A stretch of DNA of 57,307 nucleotides from Roseibium sp. MMSF_3544 (GTDB taxonomy: Bacteria; Pseudomonadota; Alphaproteobacteria; Rhizobiales; Stappiaceae), in assembly GCF_030732845.1 (NCBI RefSeq), contig NZ_JASHKA010000030.1, forward strand, positions 1 through 57,307, written 5' to 3'. Both the position numbers and the translations under genes were made by a program. Under the pieces are notes generated by a model. That model ran no database searches and was not told the origin of the DNA. It saw nothing but the letters and a program-made list of their open reading frames with translations. Numbering within the stretch: the first letter of the stretch is position 1; every line of letters begins with the position of its first letter. Below are positions 1-8,595 of the stretch, piece by piece.

Positions 1-68
1 GGGCTCTTAAACGGCCAAATCCGAAGGACGGCAAAATGGCTTCACCTCGCAGCGTCAACGCGCTTGAC

Positions 69-154
69 CGGGCATAATGCCCGCTCTTCACACGCTTCCT
101 TGCGTGATTTCGCCATTTATGCCGCCAAATCGGCTTCATTTATGTGTCCGTACC
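69..154. repeat. Intergenic palindromes and copy A of a 30-bp dispersed element
   Basis: Two short inverted repeats lie here: CGGGCA-TAA-TGCCCG at 69-83 and CACGC-TTCCTT-GCGTG at 91-106. They are followed at 125-154 by a 30-base segment that matches 45710-45739 at 27 of 30 positions. In both places the element directly abuts or includes the stop codon of a minus-strand gene (usp here, nsrR there). It looks like part of a dispersed palindromic intergenic repeat rather than coding DNA. I see no gene in 1-154. Confidence 0.6.
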
Positions 155-988
155 CTAGTGCGCCATCAGCACTGGAACGGTCATGGCTTCCAGGATTTCG
201 CGGGTCGCGCCGCCGAAGAGAAATTCGCGCATGCGGCTGTGGCCGTACCCGCCCATCACGACCAGGTCGTTGCCATTGTCTGCCACGTAGTTGAGCACTG
301 TGTCGGCGATCCCGGTTTGCGGATTGGTGACAACTTCGACCGTGACGTTCATGTTGTGGCGCGCGAGGTAGTTCGCAACATCGGCTCCCGGTTGGCCTTC
401 GCTGGCCGACGCCTTCTTCTCGACGACAAGAACCGTGATGTTCTCCGCCTTTTCAAGAACCGGGAGAGCCGCATGAATGGCACGTGTCGCGGTCGAACTG
501 CCGTCCCATCCGACCAGCACGTTTTTCGGCTGGAATGCCGTGCTGCCGATATAGGGAATGAGCATGACGGGCACGCCGCTTTCAAACAGGACCGTTTCGA
601 TCAGCAGCTCGCGCATCGGTTCCGGCCGATCAGGATTGGCCTGGCCGAGAACCACCATGTCTGTCGGGCGGCAATGAACAAGGACGTTTTCCAGCGGCCC
701 GCCGGTCAGGATCTCGGCCATGCGGCTTTCGCTCTTGACGGCGGCAAGGCGGGCGAATTCGTCAAATTCCTTCTTGGCTTCGGTCGCCGCGGCGATCGCC
801 TGCTCATGCGCGGCCTGCATGTAGTCGACCGGCATCGGAGCTGCAGCAAAGGCAGGAACGACAGGTTCGAATGAGACGGCAAGTCCGGTTACGTGCGCGT
901 CGTAGATCCGGCCAAATTCCAGAGCGTATTTTGCGGCGGGTTGTTCGCCCGCAAGGTCCAGAATGGTCAAAATATCTTTGATGGGCAT
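155..988 (-). CDS. Universal stress protein, tandem UspA domains
   Basis: The 277-residue protein has two UspA-like halves. The N-terminal half begins with a degenerate Usp strand (PIKDILTILD). The C-terminal half (from about residue 150) starts KNVLVGWDGS and ends with the nucleotide-binding signature GGYGHSRMREFLFGGAT, which fits the G-2x-G-9x-G pattern of ATP-binding Usp proteins. It is probably a cytoplasmic protein supporting survival under stress or low oxygen. The ATG is preceded by AGGAGG at ideal spacing. The leader contains an FNR/FixK-type dyad about 125 bp upstream of the start, so anaerobic induction is a reasonable inference. It diverges from dctB. The family assignment is secure; the physiological role is not. 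Confidence 0.9.
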   Translation of the reverse strand: MPIKDILTILDLAGEQPAAKYALEFGRIYDAHVTGLAVSFEPVVPAFAAAPMPVDYMQAAHEQAIAAATEAKKEFDEFARLAAVKSESRMAEILTGGPLENVLVHCRPTDMVVLGQANPDRPEPMRELLIETVLFESGVPVMLIPYIGSTAFQPKNVLVGWDGSSTATRAIHAALPVLEKAENITVLVVEKKASASEGQPGADVANYLARHNMNVTVEVVTNPQTGIADTVLNYVADNGNDLVVMGGYGHSRMREFLFGGATREILEAMTVPVLMAH

Positions 989-1112
989 TTATACCTCCTT
1001 TGGCCGGATGGGTGGCTCGGCGCCAGCATATTGAATACCTTTGGGCTTCATATGACTAGGTCGCATCCGTATGCTGCTGCAACCCATATTATGAGGGTGT
1101 GACCTTCCGTCG

Positions 1113-1126
1113 TTGACGCGCATCAA
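1113..1126. promoter_or_regulatory. FNR/FixK-type box between usp and dctB
   Basis: TTGACGCGCATCAA is TTGA-N6-TCAA, the dyad bound by FNR/FixK/Anr regulators (consensus TTGAT-N4-ATCAA). It lies about 125 bp upstream of the usp start (minus strand) and about 63 bp upstream of the dctB start. FixK/FNR control of usp genes is well known in alphaproteobacteria, so usp is the likelier target. A second short palindrome, TCAATTGA (1123-1130), overlaps it. Confidence 0.65.
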
Positions 1127-1188
1127 TTGATTTTGTCATTAAAATTCAGAATTCTGGCGCCGGTCAAAAAAATACGCGATAACAGGGA

Positions 1189-2976
1189 ATGACGAAACGC
1201 TGGCTCTATCTGGCAATACCGCCGCTCCTGCTCGTGGTCGCAGCTTTCGTCCTCGTCCAGTTTTTCATGGACCTTGACGAGGACAGCAGCGACCGCAAGG
1301 CCGCGGAGCGTTTGACGCTGTATCGTCAGACCATCTTGGGCGAGTACCAGAAGTACCGTTATCTGCCTTACATGATCGCACGCGACCCGCGTGCGACACT
1401 GGCTCTTCAGGCCGGCCAACCGCTCGAGAGCGCGAACCGGTTTCTTGAGGAAATGGCCGAGAATTCCGGCGCTGACCTGCTCTATGTCATGAACGAGGAC
1501 GGCACGACCCTTGCGGCCAGTAACTGGCAGGACGATCTGTCGCTGGTCGGGCGGAACTACGGCTTCCGTCCCTATTTCAAATCCGCAATTCAAGGAGAGG
1601 AGGGACAGTTTTTTGCCATCGGTGCAACGCTTGGTGAGCCTGGCCTTTTCCTTGCGCGGCCTACACCGGTGGCAGGTCAACCGATCGGTGCAGCGGTGGT
1701 CAAGGTCGACATGCGCCCACTGGAAGCAGCCTGGGCCGAAGGCGGCGAGACCGTTTTCGCCTCCGACGAGAATGGTGTGATCTTCCTCTCAAGCCGCCCC
1801 GAATGGCGTTATCGCACGCTTTCGGAACTACCGTCTGATGTCCGCGAGACAATCAGCGTGACACGGCAATACGCAGCGCAGAGCCTCGAACCGGTAAGCA
1901 ACCAGCCGATTGTTTCCAGCGAGTTGGTGACCATCGACGGCAATGCGTTCCGGCATAATTCGGCCGATGTCGGCTTGCTGGGCTGGACCTTGCATTTCCT
2001 GGTGCCGGTGGAAGAAACACGCAAGAGCGTACTGCCCATCTGGGCAGGGGCCATCACGCTTAGCCTTGTCTACGTGGTCATTGTTCTCGTGCTGCGTGGT
2101 CGCCGTCTGCGCAAGGCGTCGGTTCTACTGCGGCAGGAATCGGCGGATTTGAAAGAACTCAACACGCGTCTTGTCGGCGAAATCCAGGAACGCCGCCGCA
2201 TCGAGCGGGAATTACTGGAAGCGCAACGCGGACTGGCCCGCTCCAACAGGCTGGCCGCTGTCGGCGAAATGTCGGCTGCCGTCGTTCACGAACTGAGCCA
2301 GCCGTTGTCGGCGCTGCGCATGTTTGTGGCGGGTACGCGCAAGTTCCTGGACAAGGGCGATACGGGCACCGCCGTCGAGAACCTCAACGAAATCGATTCC
2401 ATTCAGCTGCGCATGGCAAGTCTCACGCAGGAATTGAAGCGGTTCGCACGCCCGGGCGAAAGCCGGATCGAGAAAATAGATTTGAGGGAGAGCATACGCA
2501 CGGCGGAAAAGATCGTCCGTCCGCGCTTTGAAGAAACGGGCGTCGGCCTGACACTGGATCTGCCGGATACGATGCTGGAGGTCGAGACGGCTCCTCTGCG
2601 GGTGGAACAGATCCTCGTCAACCTGCTCCGCAACGGGGCTGATGCGGCTGCCAGCGAAGGCGAAGGCCGCGTCTTGCTGAAAGCCAGCCAGACCGGCGGC
2701 GAGGTCCATTTGCAGATCTCAGACAATGGACCAGGCATCCCGGAAGATCTTCGCGAGCGGATATTCGATCCCTTTTTCTCAACCAAAACCAGTTCAGGCG
2801 GAATGGGACTGGGACTGGCGATATCCATGCGTCTTGCCGAAGATCTCGGTGGCAGCTTGTCTGTGAAGGCGAACCTGCCCAAGGGGGCCATGTTTGAACT
2901 GAATTTGCCCGCTATCGACAGCGAGGCCGAACGAACCGGACCGCCTCTTGATATGGACAGCGAAGCCGCAGAATGA
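1189..2976 (+). CDS. dctB: DctB-type sensor histidine kinase
   Basis: This 595-residue inner-membrane kinase has a membrane segment at residues 6-26, a periplasmic sensor of about 250 residues (PDC/Cache-like, as in DctB), a second membrane segment near 280-302 and a short coiled coil. The kinase core follows: H-box HELSQPLSAL with the phospho-acceptor His near 367, N-box NLLRNGADAA, G1 DNGPGIP, F-box FDPFFSTK and G2 GMGLGLAIS. Its stop codon overlaps the start of the sigma-54 response regulator by 4 bp (ATGA), so the two are translationally coupled. The linked TRAP operon suggests that it senses a C4-dicarboxylate or similar acid in the periplasm. The family is certain; the ligand is unknown. 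Confidence 0.92.
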   Translation: MTKRWLYLAIPPLLLVVAAFVLVQFFMDLDEDSSDRKAAERLTLYRQTILGEYQKYRYLPYMIARDPRATLALQAGQPLESANRFLEEMAENSGADLLYVMNEDGTTLAASNWQDDLSLVGRNYGFRPYFKSAIQGEEGQFFAIGATLGEPGLFLARPTPVAGQPIGAAVVKVDMRPLEAAWAEGGETVFASDENGVIFLSSRPEWRYRTLSELPSDVRETISVTRQYAAQSLEPVSNQPIVSSELVTIDGNAFRHNSADVGLLGWTLHFLVPVEETRKSVLPIWAGAITLSLVYVVIVLVLRGRRLRKASVLLRQESADLKELNTRLVGEIQERRRIERELLEAQRGLARSNRLAAVGEMSAAVVHELSQPLSALRMFVAGTRKFLDKGDTGTAVENLNEIDSIQLRMASLTQELKRFARPGESRIEKIDLRESIRTAEKIVRPRFEETGVGLTLDLPDTMLEVETAPLRVEQILVNLLRNGADAAASEGEGRVLLKASQTGGEVHLQISDNGPGIPEDLRERIFDPFFSTKTSSGGMGLGLAISMRLAEDLGGSLSVKANLPKGAMFELNLPAIDSEAERTGPPLDMDSEAAE

Positions 2977-4370
2977 CCGGACAACCGGATAATCGAAAAG
3001 TCCTGATCGTTGACGACGACCCGTCCATGCGGGCCGCGCTGCGGCAATGGATCCGTCTTGCCGGTTTTGCGACGCTGGAAGTGGAAACCGCAGACCAGGC
3101 TCTTTCGAAGCTCTCCTCGGGTTTCGAAGGCTGCGTTGTTTCCGACGTTAAGTTGGAAGGAGAGGACGGCCTGTCCTTGCTGAGGCGCATCAACGCGCTT
3201 GACGCGAACCTGCCGGTGGTGCTCATCACCGGACATGGCGATGTGCCCATGGCGGTCGAAGCCATGCGGGCCGGAGCCTATGACTTCATCGAAAAACCCT
3301 TCGATCCGGATCATATTGCAGACGTGGTGCGGCGAGCGTCCGACAAACGGGCGCTGATCATGGAAAACCGGGCGCTGAAAAAACAGCTTGCCGACGGAGC
3401 GGGTCTTGAAAGCCGTTTGATCGGAAACAGTCCGGCGATCCAGACGCTCCGCCAGCAAATCCTGCATTTCGCCAAGACGGACGCTGCGGTTTTGATCACC
3501 GGCGAGACCGGCACAGGCAAGGAAGTGATTGCACAGGCGCTTCACGATTTCAGTTTTCGAAGCGAAGGCCCGTTCGTTGCGATCAATGCTGCCGCACTTC
3601 CGGAAACAATGGTGGAAGCGGAACTTTTCGGACATGAGGCCGGAGCCTTCACCGGAGCCGACCGCCTCCGCACCGGCCGGATCGAGGCGGCAAACAATGG
3701 TGTGCTTTTTCTCGATGAAATTGTCTCCATGCCGCTTTCTCTTCAGCCCAAGCTTTTGAGAGTACTGCAAGAGAACAAGGTTGACCGGATCGGCAGCACA
3801 CAGTCCGTCAACGTGAACATAAGGCTGGTCAGTGCGTCGAATCTCGATCCGAGGGAAGCCGTGCGTTCGGGCAGGTTGCGCGAAGATCTGCTGTTCCGGC
3901 TGAACACGATCGAACTTTCTGTTCCGCCTCTGCGCGAACGCGGCCAGGATTGCCTTCTCCTGTTCGACACATTCATGAACCGGCTCTCTGTGCAGTATGG
4001 TCTCACAGCCCCTGGGCTGTCCGCGCACGACGAGACTTTCCTGCAGACCTATGCCTGGCCGGGCAATGTTCGAGAACTGCGCAATGCGGCTGAACGCTTC
4101 GTGTTGAATGCCGGTGTCAGTCCACAGCCACTGGAAGCCTTGGTAACCGGGCAAAAGGGCGACGCGCGCCCGACAACATCGGGCGGCTTGAAGGATCTCA
4201 TGGATACTTACGAGCGCAGCCTGATCGAGAATGCCCTTCGCAGGCACAATGGCCGCGTGGCGGATGTCATGCAGGAGCTCAATATTCCACGCAGAACCTT
4301 GAACGAAAAAATGGTGCGCCACGGCCTGTCCCGGGATCTGGTTGGCGCTGTGGATGCGCCGCAGAGTTAG
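2973..4370 (+). CDS. dctD: DctD-type sigma-54 response regulator
   Basis: This 465-residue NtrC-family activator begins with a receiver domain (IVDDDPSMR; phospho-acceptor Asp near 58 in SDVKLEGEDG). The central AAA+ domain has Walker A GETGTGKE, the sigma-54 contact loop GAFTGA and Walker B VLFLDEI. A Fis-type helix-turn-helix closes the protein (NGRVADVMQELNIPRRTLNEK). DctB should phosphorylate it, after which it would activate sigma-54 promoters. The best candidate target is the promoter at 4514-4529, 144 bp after its stop codon, with a palindromic site at 4424-4441. It overlaps dctB by 4 bp. The assignment to DctD rather than another NtrC-family member rests on the paired DctB and the TRAP operon. 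Confidence 0.92.
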   Translation: MTGQPDNRKVLIVDDDPSMRAALRQWIRLAGFATLEVETADQALSKLSSGFEGCVVSDVKLEGEDGLSLLRRINALDANLPVVLITGHGDVPMAVEAMRAGAYDFIEKPFDPDHIADVVRRASDKRALIMENRALKKQLADGAGLESRLIGNSPAIQTLRQQILHFAKTDAAVLITGETGTGKEVIAQALHDFSFRSEGPFVAINAAALPETMVEAELFGHEAGAFTGADRLRTGRIEAANNGVLFLDEIVSMPLSLQPKLLRVLQENKVDRIGSTQSVNVNIRLVSASNLDPREAVRSGRLREDLLFRLNTIELSVPPLRERGQDCLLLFDTFMNRLSVQYGLTAPGLSAHDETFLQTYAWPGNVRELRNAAERFVLNAGVSPQPLEALVTGQKGDARPTTSGGLKDLMDTYERSLIENALRRHNGRVADVMQELNIPRRTLNEKMVRHGLSRDLVGAVDAPQS

Positions 4371-4423
4371 GCTGTGCCGAAAGAACCTGGGTAGGCGGAA
4401 ACTTGCCGATATGCGGTTGTCAT

Positions 4424-4441
4424 CGGCGGAAATCCGCCGAC
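4424..4441. promoter_or_regulatory. Palindrome, probable DctD enhancer site
   Basis: TCGGCGGA-AA-TCCGCCGA is a perfect 8-bp inverted repeat with a 2-bp centre. It lies about 107 bp upstream of the start point predicted from the sigma-54 promoter at 4514-4529, a typical distance for an NtrC-family enhancer. The core GCGGAAATCCGC resembles, from memory, DctD operators in rhizobia. A 2-nt loop and no T-tract argue against a terminator for dctD. Binding is inferred. Confidence 0.65.
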
Positions 4442-4513
4442 TTCAGCGCCGCGAACGCATCGCGATCAATTGAACAGTCAGTCTTTACAATGAGTTAAGT
4501 TTTTTCTCCCAAC

Positions 4514-4529
4514 TGGCACGCACCGTGCA
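4514..4529 (+). promoter_or_regulatory. Sigma-54 (-24/-12) promoter of the TRAP operon
   Basis: TGGCACGCACCGTGCA fits the RpoN consensus TGGCACG-N4-TTGCA with one mismatch. The invariant GG (4515-4516) and GC (4527-4528) are correctly spaced. Transcription should start near 4540, giving a leader of about 77 nt before dctP. A sigma-54 activator gene lies immediately upstream, so dctD-to-dctPQM control is a strong inference. Confidence 0.88.
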
Positions 4530-4616
4530 ATGATCTTTTCGACTTGGCACGGCACGCGGGTGGAACGCCCGGGTGCGAGCGGTCAAGGAAATGAGCACTT
4601 TGTCTGGGAGGATTTC

Positions 4617-5633
4617 ATGCTCTTTTCACTGAAGTCCGCAACCGCTGTGTCCGCGGTTGCGCTGTCTGCTATTTTTGCCACCGAAACCTTTGCTGCGGAC
4701 GTAACCTGGAACGTGTCCTTGTGGGGCAAACGCCGGGCCTTTACCGAACACGTCGAAAAGCTCGCACAAGAGGTTGCGGACAAGACGGGCGGCAAGTTCG
4801 AGATTAAGCTGCATTACGGCGGTGCGCTTTCGAAGTCGCGCGAGAACCTCGACGGTATCTCCTTCGGCGCATTTGAAATGGCGCAATTCTGCGCGTCATA
4901 CCATGCCGATAAGAACCCGACCCTGACTGTTCTGGAATTGCCGTTCCTGGGCGTGAACGACCTTGAGACGGAAGTAAAGGTTTCCAAGGCGCTTTACGAT
5001 CATCCTGCGGTGCAGGAGGATCTTGGCCGCTGGAACGCGAAACTGCTGATGCCTTCGCCGATGCCGCAGTATAATTTTGCGGGCAAAGGAGAAGTGCCGG
5101 AGTCGATTTCCGACTTTGACGGCATGCGTGTCCGGGCACTCGGCGGACTTGGCAAACTGATGGATGCGGTCGGTGCTGTTCCGACATCGGTGACGGCTTC
5201 TGAGACCTATCAGGCGATCGATTCCGGCACGGTCCAGGCGGCCGGCTTTGCGCCGCATGCGCATCTTTCCTTCAAGGTGGTGGAAGTTGCCGACTGGTGG
5301 ACCAAGAACCTCAATCCGGGCACGGTCCATTGTCCCGTCGTTGTGAACGTTGACGCCTACAACGCTCTGCCTGACGACTTCAAGGCGGCCCTCGACGAGT
5401 CGGTCGATCCGGCGCTTGCACACTATCTCGAAACCTACGCCAAGGTTTACGACAAATGGTGGCCGGAACTGGAAAACCGCGGCATTGTGCAGGTCGAGTT
5501 CACGGATGAGGAACTGACGTCCTTTGCCGAAAAGGCAGGCCCAATTCACGACGCCTGGATCGAAGAGCAGACCCAGGCCGGGCTGCCGGCACAGGAACTG
5601 CTCGACATGGTCAAGAAAACCATTGCCGAATAA
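4617..5633 (+). CDS. dctP: TRAP transporter substrate-binding protein, DctP family
   Basis: This is the periplasmic solute receptor of a TRAP transporter, 338 residues from the chosen ATG. That start is preceded by GGGAGG and opens directly into a signal peptide (MLFSLKSATAVSAVALSAIF, cleavage after FA-A near residue 25). A longer in-frame ATG at 4530 would place 29 non-signal residues in front and falls at the expected sigma-54 start point, so it was rejected. The DctP-family core includes KTGGKFEIKLHYGGALS and the conserved GMRVRALGG segment, whose Arg normally binds the ligand carboxylate. It is first in the dctPQM operon. The substrate is an organic acid, probably dicarboxylate-like, but cannot be fixed from sequence. 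Confidence 0.9.
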   Translation: MLFSLKSATAVSAVALSAIFATETFAADVTWNVSLWGKRRAFTEHVEKLAQEVADKTGGKFEIKLHYGGALSKSRENLDGISFGAFEMAQFCASYHADKNPTLTVLELPFLGVNDLETEVKVSKALYDHPAVQEDLGRWNAKLLMPSPMPQYNFAGKGEVPESISDFDGMRVRALGGLGKLMDAVGAVPTSVTASETYQAIDSGTVQAAGFAPHAHLSFKVVEVADWWTKNLNPGTVHCPVVVNVDAYNALPDDFKAALDESVDPALAHYLETYAKVYDKWWPELENRGIVQVEFTDEELTSFAEKAGPIHDAWIEEQTQAGLPAQELLDMVKKTIAE

Positions 5634-5713
5634 GCCCGCACAGCTGGCTTGACCCATTTGCTTTCCGGCATCGCGCCTAAGGTGCCGGAAAGCCCTGCCT
5701 GGGGCTGAATTTC

Positions 5714-6358
5714 ATGATGACAATCGATCCCGCGGGACGTTCCGGTGAGGAGCGCCCGACCACCTATATCCGCTTCAGCGGCTTCCTCGCCCATATTGAA
5801 AACGGATTTAACCTTGCTGCGGCATTCTCCATTCTGGCACTGATCCTGCTCGCAGTGGCGCAAGTGTTTGGCCGTCTTCTGTTCAACACGCCGATCCCCG
5901 GTTTCATCGACATCACCGAACAGGCAATGGCGATCTTCGCATTTGCAGGTGTCGCTTATTGCCAGCGTGTCGGCGGGCACATCCGGATGGAGATCGTGCT
6001 CGGGCAGCTGCGCGGCCGCACGCTCTACATCTGCGAGATGCTGGGTGTCATTTTGATCGCATTCACAGTCGCTCTGCTCGTATGGGGATCGCTTTATCAC
6101 TTCGACCGTTCCTGGAACATCGGCGACAGCACCATGGATATTCGCCTGCCCACCTGGCCGTCGAAACTGGTGGTTCCGGTCGCGCTCAGCCTGCTCTTCC
6201 TGCGCTTGCTTCTTCAGATCTACGGCTATGCCCGTCTGATTGCCAATCCAGCCCGCGAGCCGGTCGCTGTTCCAGTGATCGAGAAAGTCGAGGAAGTCGC
6301 ACAACACGAAATCGAGGAAGCCTTCGGCGAAGATACAGATGAGGAGGGCTCCAGATGA
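5714..6358 (+). CDS. dctQ: TRAP transporter small permease, DctQ family
   Basis: This 214-residue inner-membrane subunit has the four helices typical of DctQ: about 38-58 (AAAFSILALILLAVAQVFGR), 70-90, 105-130 and 150-172. The E-Q-A motif after the second helix start (ITEQAMAIFAFAGVAYCQ) is typical of the family. The roughly 40-residue acidic C-terminal tail (EKVEEVAQHEIEEAFGEDTDEE) is longer than usual. It pairs with DctM to anchor the symporter. It lies 80 bp after dctP and overlaps dctM by 4 bp. The start is the first of two adjacent ATGs; GGGG about 9 nt upstream is a modest ribosome site. Confidence 0.9.
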   Translation: MMTIDPAGRSGEERPTTYIRFSGFLAHIENGFNLAAAFSILALILLAVAQVFGRLLFNTPIPGFIDITEQAMAIFAFAGVAYCQRVGGHIRMEIVLGQLRGRTLYICEMLGVILIAFTVALLVWGSLYHFDRSWNIGDSTMDIRLPTWPSKLVVPVALSLLFLRLLLQIYGYARLIANPAREPVAVPVIEKVEEVAQHEIEEAFGEDTDEEGSR

Positions 6359-7725
6359 CCCCGTTTGAAGTCGGCCTCATGATGACCGGCGTGTTGCTGG
6401 TCCTGGTCATATTTGGCGTACGCGTTGCCTTTGCCGCCGCCTTCACCGGTCTTGTCGGCCTGATCATTCATTTCTCTTTGAAAATGGGGTTCGAGCGGGG
6501 CTTCTTCGTTGCCTTGCAAATGGCCGGCACCATTCCGCATTCCAAATCCGTCACCTACGCCCTGTCGGTGCTCCCCACATTCATTCTGATTGGGTTTCTT
6601 GCCTTTTACGCCGGCTTCACCAAGCAGTTGTTCGAAGCCGCGAAACGCTGGCTCGGCTGGTTGCCCGGCGGCATGGCGGTCGGCACCGTCTTTTCAACCG
6701 CCGGCTTTGCCGCCGTTTCGGGCGCCTCTGTGGCGACGGCAGCGGTCTTTGCCCGCGTCGCGATCCCCGAAATGCTGGCCGCCGGCTACTCCAAGCGCTT
6801 GTCTGCAGCCGTTGTTGCCGCCGGTGGTACGCTGGCGTCGCTGATCCCGCCCTCCGCCATTCTCGTGATCTACGCCATCCTCGTGGAACAGTCCGTCGGC
6901 AAGCTTTTGATTGCCGGCTTTTTGCCGGGTGTCTTTTCCGCCCTGGTCTATGTGGGGATCATTGTGGCCGTCTCAGCATGGCGTGGCGATGCGCCGCCGG
7001 TAAAGGGTTTCACCTGGGGTGAGCGCCTTGAAAGCGTGCCCGGCACGTTGCCGATCATCGCAGTGATCGCCATCATCTTCTGTTCCTTTTTCTTCGGATT
7101 GGCTACGCCGACGGAAGCGGGCTCACTCGGTGCCTTCGTCGTGCTGGTTGTTGCCTTCGCAAAGGGCATGAAGGCCAAGCAGCTCGGGCAGGCGCTGCAC
7201 GAAACCGCCAAGCTTACGGTGATGATCTTCACGCTGATCTGGGGCGTTCTCGTTTACGTGCGCTTCCTGGGCTTTGCGGGGTTGCCCGACGCCTTCCGGG
7301 ATTTCATTGTCGGACTGGAGTTTTCGCCCTGGCTCGTCATGATCTGTATCCTCTTGGCCTATGCGGTCCTTGGCATGTTCATGGACGCGATTGGCATGCT
7401 GATCCTGACATTGCCCGTGGTTTATCCCGCTGTCATTGCCCTTAACGGCGGCGAGAGCGTGTCGGCGGCCGACAGTGCCTTTGGCATGTCGGGAGAAGCC
7501 TGCGCGATCTGGTTCGGGATCCTGGTGGTCAAGATGGCGGAGCTCTGTCTGATAACGCCGCCAATAGGGTTGAACTGTTTCGTTGTTTCGGGGGTCAGGC
7601 CGGACATTCCGGTTCAGGAAGTCTTCCGCGGCTGCATTCCGTTCTTCGTTGCGGACGTGTTGACTATCGCCGGACTGCTCGCGTTTCCCTCCATCATCAC
7701 GTTGCTGCCATCCTTGATGGGGTAA
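6355..7725 (+). CDS. dctM: TRAP transporter large permease, DctM family
   Basis: This 456-residue integral membrane protein carries about a dozen hydrophobic helices and is the ion-coupled transport subunit. Family features include GWLPGGMAVGTVFSTAGFAA and the conserved GASVATAAVFARVAIPEM, LIPPSAILVIYAIL, ATPTEAGSLGAF and MDAIGMLILTLPV segments. It overlaps dctQ by 4 bp and closes the operon, which ends at the strong terminator at 7746-7784. With DctP and DctQ it would import an organic acid using the sodium or proton gradient. Confidence 0.93.
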   Translation: MTPFEVGLMMTGVLLVLVIFGVRVAFAAAFTGLVGLIIHFSLKMGFERGFFVALQMAGTIPHSKSVTYALSVLPTFILIGFLAFYAGFTKQLFEAAKRWLGWLPGGMAVGTVFSTAGFAAVSGASVATAAVFARVAIPEMLAAGYSKRLSAAVVAAGGTLASLIPPSAILVIYAILVEQSVGKLLIAGFLPGVFSALVYVGIIVAVSAWRGDAPPVKGFTWGERLESVPGTLPIIAVIAIIFCSFFFGLATPTEAGSLGAFVVLVVAFAKGMKAKQLGQALHETAKLTVMIFTLIWGVLVYVRFLGFAGLPDAFRDFIVGLEFSPWLVMICILLAYAVLGMFMDAIGMLILTLPVVYPAVIALNGGESVSAADSAFGMSGEACAIWFGILVVKMAELCLITPPIGLNCFVVSGVRPDIPVQEVFRGCIPFFVADVLTIAGLLAFPSIITLLPSLMG

Positions 7726-7745
7726 GCGCGGGTTGCCTAATCAAC

Positions 7746-7784
7746 AAAAAAAGCCGCCGGAACCAGGTTCCAGCGGCTTTTTTT
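7746..7784. terminator. Bidirectional rho-independent terminator
   Basis: A7, GCCGC-C-GGAACC, one A, GGTTCC-A-GCGGC, then T7. The long GC-rich stem flanked by A and T runs serves dctM on the plus strand and the convergent DUF805 gene on the minus strand. Confidence 0.93.
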
Positions 7785-7801
7785 GTGATCTTTGGATGAG
7801 A

Positions 7802-8416
7802 TCAGTCGAAGACGTGCGCCTGGCTGCGAACGCTGTCATACTCGTTCGGGCCCGGCGTGCCTGCGAAGAAGCCGTTCGCGATGAAAATCCAGATCGCGTA
7901 AAAAGCGCCGACGATCGGGATCAGCATGATCAGCAGGAAGAACCCTGAGGCGCCGCGGTCATGGCTGCGACGGACTTCCAGCGACCAGTAGCAGACGAAA
8001 AGAACCAGCAGAAGGCTGGAGTAGATGATGCCGGACGTCGAACTAAAGATGGCCGAGTAGAACGCCAACACCGCCTGATCGTCGGAAAGGCCCTGCTGCT
8101 GTTGTGCTGCAAGCATTTCCATTTCCGGGGCGGCACCCATCACCAGTGCGACCAGAAGTGCCATCGACAGCACCCAGCGGATCAGGCCGATCGTCCAATA
8201 TTCCATGCGGCCAATGCGGCCCTGGAAGCTGAAGAACATGCCAAGCCCGTGGCCAAGCGCCTTGCCTATGGAGAAGCTGTCGTCGTCCCCGTATGTCGGC
8301 ATGCCGCCGGCTGCTGCATAGGCGGGCATTGCTGCACCTGCATGACTGGCATGTCTGTTGCCAAATTGCGGGACGGATTGCTCGACGCCGCGTTTACCGA
8401 ATTGTTTGCGCTGCAT
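7802..8416 (-). CDS. DUF805 family membrane protein
   Basis: The 204-residue protein starts with about 50 polar, low-complexity residues, followed by a DUF805 domain: FSFQGRIGRMEYW, then four predicted membrane helices, with the family signature RRSHDRGASGFFLL between helices 3 and 4. The usual DUF805 protein is near 120-150 residues, so the N-terminal extension and the inserted QQQQGLSDDQAV loop make this one long. The function of the family is unknown. It shares the terminator at 7746-7784 with dctM. About 180 bp separate its start from the end of xseA, enough for its own promoter. Confidence 0.82.
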   Translation of the reverse strand: MQRKQFGKRGVEQSVPQFGNRHASHAGAAMPAYAAAGGMPTYGDDDSFSIGKALGHGLGMFFSFQGRIGRMEYWTIGLIRWVLSMALLVALVMGAAPEMEMLAAQQQQGLSDDQAVLAFYSAIFSSTSGIIYSSLLLVLFVCYWSLEVRRSHDRGASGFFLLIMLIPIVGAFYAIWIFIANGFFAGTPGPNEYDSVRSQAHVFD

Positions 8417-8595
8417 TGTCCTAACTACCCCTTAGGATTTGTCAGTATTGGCGCTTACGCTAGGGGAGATAGCTTAATTTAGGGAAAAAGGACGTGGTTA
8501 AATCTGTCCTAATTCAACTAAAGAAAAATAATAGCTGAAAGAACATTTTGCCGAAAACACAATGAGTTCTTGAGAAGAACCTAGTCTGCTCCTTG

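Noticed and set aside
2403..4322. A 639-codon minus-strand frame covering most of dctD and the end of dctB
   Set aside because: It is antisense to two unmistakable genes, has no domain character, and long antisense frames are expected in GC-rich DNA.
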